A DNA stretch of 64,000 nucleotides from Devosia crocina (GTDB lineage: Bacteria > Pseudomonadota > Alphaproteobacteria > Rhizobiales > Devosiaceae), in contig NZ_FPCK01000001.1 of NCBI RefSeq assembly GCF_900116545.1, forward strand, positions 372,001 through 436,000, given 5' to 3'. Under the pieces are notes generated by a model. It was not told the DNA's origin, did not search any database, and saw only the letters and a list, made by a program, of their open reading frames with translations. Positions 58,963 through 64,000 of this stretch are shown here, piece after piece. Made by a program: the position numbers and the translations under genes. Position 1 is the stretch's first letter. The number at the start of each line of letters is the position of its first letter.

Positions 58963-60069
58963 CTATTCAGCGCCGAAAGCGGCAAGAAGATCGGCATAGG
59001 CAGCCTCGTGCGCCTCTTTGGCCTCATCGAGGACTGCGGCCATGCCGAAGAATTCGTGGGTGACGCCGTCGAACTGCAAAGCGTTGACTTCAACGCCAGC
59101 TGCTTCGAGATTTTTGGCATAGGTCTGCCCTTCCGACCGCAGCGGGTCGATCTGGGCCGTGATGACGGTGGCGGGGGGCAGGCCCCCGAGATCGGTGCGG
59201 GACACGAGATCGAGGCGCGGATCATCGGCATCGGCCGGATCAGCCAGAACATGCTCGAAGAACCATTCCATATCGGCCTTGCCGAGCGGCAGGGCCTCGG
59301 CATTCTCGCGATAGGACGGGGTATCGGTATCGTTGCCGGCGACGGGATAGACCAGCAATTGGTGGACCGGCATGGTCGCCTGCCGCTCCTTAGCCATCAG
59401 CGCGACATTGGTTGCAAGATTGGCTCCGGCGCTTTCTCCGGCAACCGCGATGCGTGCGGAATCGCCGCCTAGAGTGTGGATGTTTTCAACCACCCACTCA
59501 TAGGCGGTCCAGGCATCGTCATGAGCGGCGGGAAACTTGAACTCGGGCGCGTGGCGATAATCGACCGAAATCACGAGCGCGCCGGTGCCGGCAGCAAGGG
59601 CGCGGGGTGTTGCGTCATAGACATTGAGATCGGCGACGACCCAGCCGCCGCCGTGAAAGTAGACGATGACGGGCAGGGCGGTGCCGGCCTCGGCTTCCTC
59701 GGGCATGTAGACGCGCGCCGGCAGCGTGCCCATGGGGCCCGGGATGCCGATATCGTGGCTGTCGACACCGGCTTCGGGCCCGGGCGGGATACGGAGGTCG
59801 CGCTGGACAGTACGGGCTGCGTCGGCAGGCGTGGCCTGGCTTCGCGCATCGGGCACGGACAGTTCGTGGAACGGCTTGGCCTCGAGTTCGGCGAGAGCAT
59901 CGAGGACGGCCTGCATCTGTTCGTTCGGCTGAGCCATTTCGCTCTCCGGCCGGGCTTCAGCGGCAGCCGGCGCGGGCGCGGTCTGGTCCTGGGCTGAAAC
60001 ACTGGTGATGGCGGTGCCCAGAAGAGCGGAAGCCATAAGAGGCAAGGCGAGGGTCTTGAGGGTCAACAT
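58963..60069 (-). CDS. Exported alpha/beta hydrolase (HSL-type esterase)
   Basis: A 368-residue exported esterase. The signal peptide (LALPLMASALLGTAITSVSAQ) is followed by a proline/alanine-rich linker. The hydrolase domain has the oxyanion motif HGGG (139-142), nucleophile S213 in AGESAGAN, an aspartate near 310 in QIDPLRSEG and histidine near 341 in DGVTHEFFG. It belongs to the hormone-sensitive-lipase group and should hydrolyse small esters in the periplasm. AAGGAC precedes ATG 60069; an upstream in-frame start is less likely. It follows the PQQ-PEBP gene by 41 bases. Confidence 0.9.
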   Translation of the reverse strand: MLTLKTLALPLMASALLGTAITSVSAQDQTAPAPAAAEARPESEMAQPNEQMQAVLDALAELEAKPFHELSVPDARSQATPADAARTVQRDLRIPPGPEAGVDSHDIGIPGPMGTLPARVYMPEEAEAGTALPVIVYFHGGGWVVADLNVYDATPRALAAGTGALVISVDYRHAPEFKFPAAHDDAWTAYEWVVENIHTLGGDSARIAVAGESAGANLATNVALMAKERQATMPVHQLLVYPVAGNDTDTPSYRENAEALPLGKADMEWFFEHVLADPADADDPRLDLVSRTDLGGLPPATVITAQIDPLRSEGQTYAKNLEAAGVEVNALQFDGVTHEFFGMAAVLDEAKEAHEAAYADLLAAFGAE

Positions 60070-60110
60070 GGAAAGTCCTTGCGGTTGACGGCTGATGGCG
60101 CGGGGGCAGC

Positions 60111-61892
60111 TCACTTCGGCGGCTCCACACTCTGCTGGTAAAGGCCGACCAGTTCGCCCTTGGCGAGGACATGGCCTTCCATGGCGGCGAGCAGATCGTC
60201 GCGGTCGGCCGTGGCGGGCAGATCAAGCAGCTTGTCGAGGGCGAGGATCTGGAAGTGATAGTGATGGACCGGGTCGCCCACGGGCGGCTTGGGGCCGAAA
60301 TAACCGTTGGTGCCGGCGCTGTTCCGGCCCTGCATCATGCCCTCGGGAGCAACGAGGCGGGGCTGCTCCTGCAGGCCTTCGGGCAGATCGAAGACAGAAG
60401 CGGGGATGTTCCAGGCCACCCAGTGGACGAACGGCGTGATCGGAGCCGCATCGGGGTCTTCCATGATGATGGCATAGGAGGCGGCGCCATCGATCATGTT
60501 CCAGGCTAGCGCAGGGGAAACACCATCGGCATAGTCGCTGTGCTTTTCGGGAATGCTGGCGCCTGCTTCGATAGTGGGCGAGGAGACAGTGACTTCGCCT
60601 TCGGTTGCAGTTTCTTCCCGTTCGAGGGCCAAGGGCACGCCGACACCTTCAGCGGCCTGCTGTTCCATGGCGTCAGACGGGGCCGCAGCAGCGGGTTCGG
60701 CGGCGGTGTCTTCCCCGTCATACGCGATCCGGTAGATGACGCCATTGGCATCGTCGGCCATCAGCAGGGCACCATCGGCGGCAACGGCAAGGCCGACTGG
60801 GCGGGCAATGTGGGTGGTGCCATCATCGGTGAGAAAACCGGTGACAAAGGGCTCGATGGCGGTGGGCTCGCCATTCTCGAAAGCGATATGGACGATTTCA
60901 TAGCCGCTTGCCGGATTGCGGTTCCACGATCCGCGCATGGTGGCAAAGGCATCGCCCTGATATTCGGCCGGGAATCCGCTGCCGGTATAGAAGCGGAACT
61001 GCATCGGCGCGGCATGGGCGGTGTAGCCGATCACCATGGGCTCGCTCTGATCGCGCCATTGCTGCTTGGTGATGCCGCCGACCGGGGTGCTCTGGGGATT
61101 GAAATCGCCTTCGCCATGCACGTGCGGCCAGCCATATTGCTTGCCCTGTTCGAGCCGGTTGAGCTCTTCGGGCTGCACGTCGTCGCCGAGGAAATCGATG
61201 CCGTGATCAAGGCCCCAGAGTTCGCCGGTCTCGGGGTGCCAATCGTAGCCAATGGTGTTGCGGAGGCCCGAAGCAAAGATGGTGCGGGAGGCGCCATCGG
61301 GCGTCATGCGCAGCATGGCCGCGTTTTCGGCATTGCTTTCGTTGCACGCGTTACAAGTCGAGCCCGAGCTATAGTAGATCATGCCGTCGGGGCCGAATTC
61401 GAGCACGCGATTGGGGTGCTGGCCGGCATCAGGCAGGTCGCCCACGATCATTTCAAGCTCGCCAATGGTGCCATCGTCGAGAATGTCGCCGACAAAGATC
61501 TCCTTGACTGTGGCGATGTAGAGCCTGCCCTCGTGAATGGCGATGCCATGGGTCTGGGGACGGGTGGCGACCACAACCGGCGCCTTGTCGGCCTTGCCGT
61601 CGCCATCGGCGTCGCGCAGCATGATGACGTCGCCTTCTTCGCGCCGGCTCGCATAGATCGTGCCGTCATCGGCGACTGCCAGGATGCGCACATTGCCAAG
61701 GCCTGCGGCAAACGGCTCGACCGTGAAGCCTTCGGGCGCACTGATCTGGGCGAGCTTGTCGCTCGTGGGCAGGAGCTTGTTGGGCTTGAAGACGCTGACG
61801 GGGTAGGCGATGTCGGTGCCATCGCCCTGTTGCGCGAGCGCGGGCGCAACGCCCAGCACAGCGAGGGCGGCAAGAGCAGTTCTGAGCTTCAT
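60111..61892 (-). CDS. PQQ-type sugar dehydrogenase fused to a PEBP (YbhB/YbcL) domain
   Basis: A 593-residue exported protein with two domains. After a signal peptide (ALAALAVLGVAPALAQ) residues about 45-400 form a sorbosone/aldose dehydrogenase beta-propeller (EPFAAGLGNVRILAVADDGTIY, THGIAIHEG, GLRNTIGYDWHPETGELWGLDHG, YGWPHVHGEG). An acidic linker at about 400-440 leads to a PEBP/Raf-kinase-inhibitor-like domain (VSPALAWNMIDGAASYAIIMEDPDA, PFVHWVAWNIPA, NGYFGPKPPVGDPVHHYHF). CGGAGG lies before ATG 61892. Both halves look complete, so this is a true fusion. It heads a unit with an esterase and DUF4142. PQQ use and substrate are inferred. Confidence 0.88.
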   Translation of the reverse strand: MKLRTALAALAVLGVAPALAQQGDGTDIAYPVSVFKPNKLLPTSDKLAQISAPEGFTVEPFAAGLGNVRILAVADDGTIYASRREEGDVIMLRDADGDGKADKAPVVVATRPQTHGIAIHEGRLYIATVKEIFVGDILDDGTIGELEMIVGDLPDAGQHPNRVLEFGPDGMIYYSSGSTCNACNESNAENAAMLRMTPDGASRTIFASGLRNTIGYDWHPETGELWGLDHGIDFLGDDVQPEELNRLEQGKQYGWPHVHGEGDFNPQSTPVGGITKQQWRDQSEPMVIGYTAHAAPMQFRFYTGSGFPAEYQGDAFATMRGSWNRNPASGYEIVHIAFENGEPTAIEPFVTGFLTDDGTTHIARPVGLAVAADGALLMADDANGVIYRIAYDGEDTAAEPAAAAPSDAMEQQAAEGVGVPLALEREETATEGEVTVSSPTIEAGASIPEKHSDYADGVSPALAWNMIDGAASYAIIMEDPDAAPITPFVHWVAWNIPASVFDLPEGLQEQPRLVAPEGMMQGRNSAGTNGYFGPKPPVGDPVHHYHFQILALDKLLDLPATADRDDLLAAMEGHVLAKGELVGLYQQSVEPPK

Positions 61893-62100
61893 CGGGGAGC
61901 CTCCGGTTGCGTTCCTGCAATAGATCCGGAGCTGAAACGTTGCTCGCTGCAGGAAAAGTGAACGAAAGCCTAACGCCCGCAGAGCAGGCTTTGCCGCGTG
62001 CTAGAGGCCTAATGCCGGTTGACCGAGGTTGGCGCGAGGCAACCGGGATGGGGGCAGACCATTGGTCGTGCTGATCAACTCGAACGGAAAGGCGTGGCGC

Positions 62101-62697
62101 ATGGCGCAAGAGACACACCACGATACTGCCGATGAGGCACAACGTGCTGACGCTGCAGGTACGGCGCAGCGGGACGATGCTCCCAAAAGGACACGGCGCG
62201 ACGACAAGGACGGCGACCTCGCCATCGTGGGCCGGAGCGTCACCATCAACCGGCCGCGCGCCGAACTCTTCAGCTATTGGCGCGACTTCACCAATCTACC
62301 CAGCTTCATGCATGCCATCGAGCGGATCGAAATGACCGGAGACAGGCGCTCGACCTGGACGGTGAAGGCGCCGGTGGGGCAGACGGTGACCTTTGAAACC
62401 GAGGTAACCGGTCTCGTTGAAAACGAAGAGATCGGCTGGTGTTCGGTCGAGGGGTCGCAGATCAAGACGAGCGGGCACGTCACGTTCAAGGATGCGCCGG
62501 CCGGACGCGGCACGGTGGTAAGCGCCGAAATCGGCTACGAGCCACCCGGCGGAGACGTGGGCCGGCTACTTGCCAAGCTCTTCATGGCCGAACCCAATAT
62601 TCAGGCACGGCACGAACTCAAGCGGTTCAAGATGCTGATGGAAACCGGTGAAATCGCCACCGGCGCCAACCACAAATCCGACCGAGGAGACGATTGA
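62101..62697 (+). CDS. SRPBCC-family (cyclase/dehydrase-like) protein
   Basis: A 198-residue protein. A charged, probably disordered N-terminus of about 45 residues is followed by a START/SRPBCC fold: [48 protein letters not shown] and [15 protein letters not shown]. The family binds hydrophobic ligands in a deep pocket. Small proteins of this type are often found near stress or alcohol-dehydrogenase genes. It is coupled to the following dehydrogenase (TGATG, sharing base 62697). ATG 62101 is chosen on length and a nearby GGAAAGG. Confidence 0.84.
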   Translation: MAQETHHDTADEAQRADAAGTAQRDDAPKRTRRDDKDGDLAIVGRSVTINRPRAELFSYWRDFTNLPSFMHAIERIEMTGDRRSTWTVKAPVGQTVTFETEVTGLVENEEIGWCSVEGSQIKTSGHVTFKDAPAGRGTVVSAEIGYEPPGGDVGRLLAKLFMAEPNIQARHELKRFKMLMETGEIATGANHKSDRGDD

Positions 62698-63878
62698 TGC
62701 GCGCATTGACCTGGCACGGAAACAACGATGTTCGCGTCGATACCCATCCCGATCCCGAAATCATGAACCCCAAGGATGCCATTCTCAAGGTGACGTCCAC
62801 CGCCATCTGCGGATCGGACCTGCACCTTTACGATGGGGTCATTCCCGGGCTCAAATCGGGCGATATCCTGGGCCATGAATTCATGGGCGAGGTGGTCGAG
62901 ACCGGGCCCAAGAGCACGCTGCGCAAGGGGCAGCGCGTGGTGGTGCCCTTTACCATCTCCTGCGGACAGTGCTTTTTCTGCCAGAACCAGCTGTTTTCAG
63001 CCTGCGACAACACCAATCCGGTGGAAAAGCAGGACGCTTCGGAAAAGCTTTATGGCCATGCAATGGGCTCGGCCTTCGGCTATTCGCACCTGACGGGCGG
63101 CTATGCCGGCGGGCAGGCCGAATATGTCCGCGTGCCGTTTTCCGATGTGGGACCGATCGTCATTCCCGATGGCATGGATGACGACGAGGTGCTGTTTTTG
63201 TCCGATATCCTGCCGACCGGCTGGATGGCCGCGGAGAATGCGCAGATCGAGCCGGGCGACACGGTGGCGGTCTGGGGTGCGGGGCCGGTGGGCCTATTTG
63301 CGGTGCAATGCGCCATGATCATGGGCGCAGAGCAGGTGATCTGCATCGACCACTATCCGCGCCGGCTTGAGCTGGCGCAAAAGTTCGGCGCCAAGATCAT
63401 CAATTTCGAGGAAACCCATGTGCGCGAGGCGCTGATGGAGATGACCGGCGGGCTCGGGCCCGATGCGGTGATCGATGCGGTGGGCATGGAGGCGCACGGT
63501 TTTGTCGTCGACAACGTGCTCGATCTCGTCAAGCAAAAGATCGCTCCCGGTGCCGATCGCGGGCATGCCTTGCGCCAGGCGCTGCTGGCCTGCCGCAAGG
63601 GCGGACGCGTTTCAGTGCCCGGGGTTTATGGCGGCATGCTCGACAAGTGGCCGCTTGGCGCAATGATGGAAAAGGGCCTGCAGATCCGCGGCGGCCAGAC
63701 CCATGTGCAGAAATATACGCAGGACCTGTTGCGGCGCATCCAGGAAGGCCAGATCGACACGACGTTTCTGATCAGCCACCGCCTGCCGCTCGAAAAGGCC
63801 GCGGAAGGCTACAAGAACTTCCACGACCAGCAGAACGAGTGGACCAAGGTGGTCCTCAAGCCGGGCATGGCCTCGTAA
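62697..63878 (+). CDS. Zinc-dependent alcohol dehydrogenase
   Basis: A 393-residue medium-chain dehydrogenase of the formaldehyde-dehydrogenase-like branch. Catalytic zinc ligands are C38, H60 and E61 ([17 protein letters not shown]). Structural zinc cysteines are in [16 protein letters not shown] (89, 92, 95, 103). The NAD motif [13 protein letters not shown] is near 200. [12 protein letters not shown] and [24 protein letters not shown] are typical of the group. It may oxidise small alcohols or aldehyde adducts. GAGGAG precedes the ATG. It is translationally coupled to the SRPBCC gene. Confidence 0.9.
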   Translation: MRALTWHGNNDVRVDTHPDPEIMNPKDAILKVTSTAICGSDLHLYDGVIPGLKSGDILGHEFMGEVVETGPKSTLRKGQRVVVPFTISCGQCFFCQNQLFSACDNTNPVEKQDASEKLYGHAMGSAFGYSHLTGGYAGGQAEYVRVPFSDVGPIVIPDGMDDDEVLFLSDILPTGWMAAENAQIEPGDTVAVWGAGPVGLFAVQCAMIMGAEQVICIDHYPRRLELAQKFGAKIINFEETHVREALMEMTGGLGPDAVIDAVGMEAHGFVVDNVLDLVKQKIAPGADRGHALRQALLACRKGGRVSVPGVYGGMLDKWPLGAMMEKGLQIRGGQTHVQKYTQDLLRRIQEGQIDTTFLISHRLPLEKAAEGYKNFHDQQNEWTKVVLKPGMAS

Positions 63879-63893
63879 GCAAGGCGCATGACG

Positions 63894-63918
63894 GCCAGGG
63901 CGGCGGGGCTGCCCTGGC
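63894..63918. terminator. Hairpin between convergent genes at the window end
   Basis: GCCAGGGC (63894-63901) pairs with GCCCTGGC (63911-63918) over nine bases, 15 bases after the alcohol dehydrogenase stop. No U-tract, so termination may need rho. Confidence 0.5.
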
Positions 63919-63932
63919 TCACGCGCGAGGGG

Positions 63933-64000
63933 CTAAGCTTCCTCGCGCCGCCCCGTTCCGATGCGGGGATAGAGCCGGACCATGTTGGTCTGGGCAGGCG
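63933..64000 (-). CDS. Possible C-terminal end of a gene entering from the right
   Basis: On the minus strand an open frame enters at the window edge and ends with TAG at 63933-63935. The 22 visible residues read ...TNMVRLYPRIGTGRREEA. I cannot assign a family. The convergent layout and the hairpin just beyond the stop make a real gene end plausible. Confidence 0.4.
   Translation of the reverse strand, partial: PAQTNMVRLYPRIGTGRREEA

Noticed and set aside
61360-61380. Possible c-type heme site in the PQQ-PEBP protein (TCNACNESN)
   Set aside because: The CxxC is followed by Asn, not His, so it is not a CxxCH heme motif; a disulfide or loop is more likely.
1-64000. Mobile elements, CRISPR arrays, phage or antiphage systems
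   Set aside because: No transposase, integrase, Cas, toxin-antitoxin or restriction gene was recognised, and no regular short repeats were seen.

Overview
The window is GC-rich, densely coded chromosomal DNA from what looks like an alphaproteobacterium of the Hyphomicrobiales, perhaps Devosiaceae-like. That placement is inference from gene content and style: paired TRAP systems, a DctB/DctD pair, HWE-type kinase, KaiC/KaiB without KaiA, soluble PQQ sugar dehydrogenases, many GTG/TTG starts and ATGA stop-start overlaps. I see no transposase, integrase, tRNA, rRNA, CRISPR array or plasmid function.

Layout. (1) 1-14050 is a surface polysaccharide locus: two glycosyltransferases, a GMC oxidoreductase, a sugar-nucleotide SDR epimerase, two DegT aminotransferases, two left-handed beta-helix acyltransferases, a Gfo/Idh dehydrogenase, rfbD and rfbC, a UDP-sugar 6-dehydrogenase, a LuxR-type regulator and a GNAT-like protein. 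The dehydrogenase/aminotransferase/acetyltransferase trio resembles the WbpB/WbpE/WbpD route to diacetamido-uronic acids. (2) 14278-22330: a periplasmic PQQ-type sugar dehydrogenase, then a TAXI-TRAP transporter (binding protein, fused permease, DUF1850) beside dctD/dctB. A good sigma-54 -24/-12 promoter lies in front of the binding-protein gene. (3) 22532-34472: a carbohydrate ABC transporter, two tandem TIM-barrel isomerases, three SDRs and gluconokinase, facing a convergent unit of hydroxyacid dehydrogenase, idonate dehydrogenase and the biotin transporter gene bioY. The two units share the 10-bp palindrome TTATCGATAA in their promoter regions. (4) 34775-45672: a LysR regulator, a DctPQM TRAP transporter, an RraA-like aldolase, an aminotransferase, and a six-gene unit of biotin carrier, biotin carboxylase, PxpB, PxpC, a second carrier-like protein without the biotin lysine, and PxpA. 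(5) 45795-51907: a CBM60-like/OmpA-like fusion, a cellulose-synthase-like glycosyltransferase and a small membrane protein, convergent with an RsbU/RsbV/RsbW-type partner-switching operon. (6) 52091-63878: a subtilase with P-domain, RTX-like and DUF4214 modules; kaiC-kaiB-histidine kinase; an exported trio (PQQ dehydrogenase-PEBP fusion, esterase, DUF4142); and an SRPBCC protein with a zinc alcohol dehydrogenase.

The most promising candidate for an undescribed system is region 4. Biotin carrier, biotin carboxylase and PxpB/PxpC together contain all the parts of a urea-carboxylase-type enzyme in separate genes. They are coupled to the PxpA hydrolase and to a second carrier whose biotinylated lysine is replaced by serine. 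Other strong points are the CBM-OmpA fusion beside a glycan synthase, the KaiC with a long coiled-coil tail next to a kinase, and the PQQ dehydrogenase-PEBP fusion.
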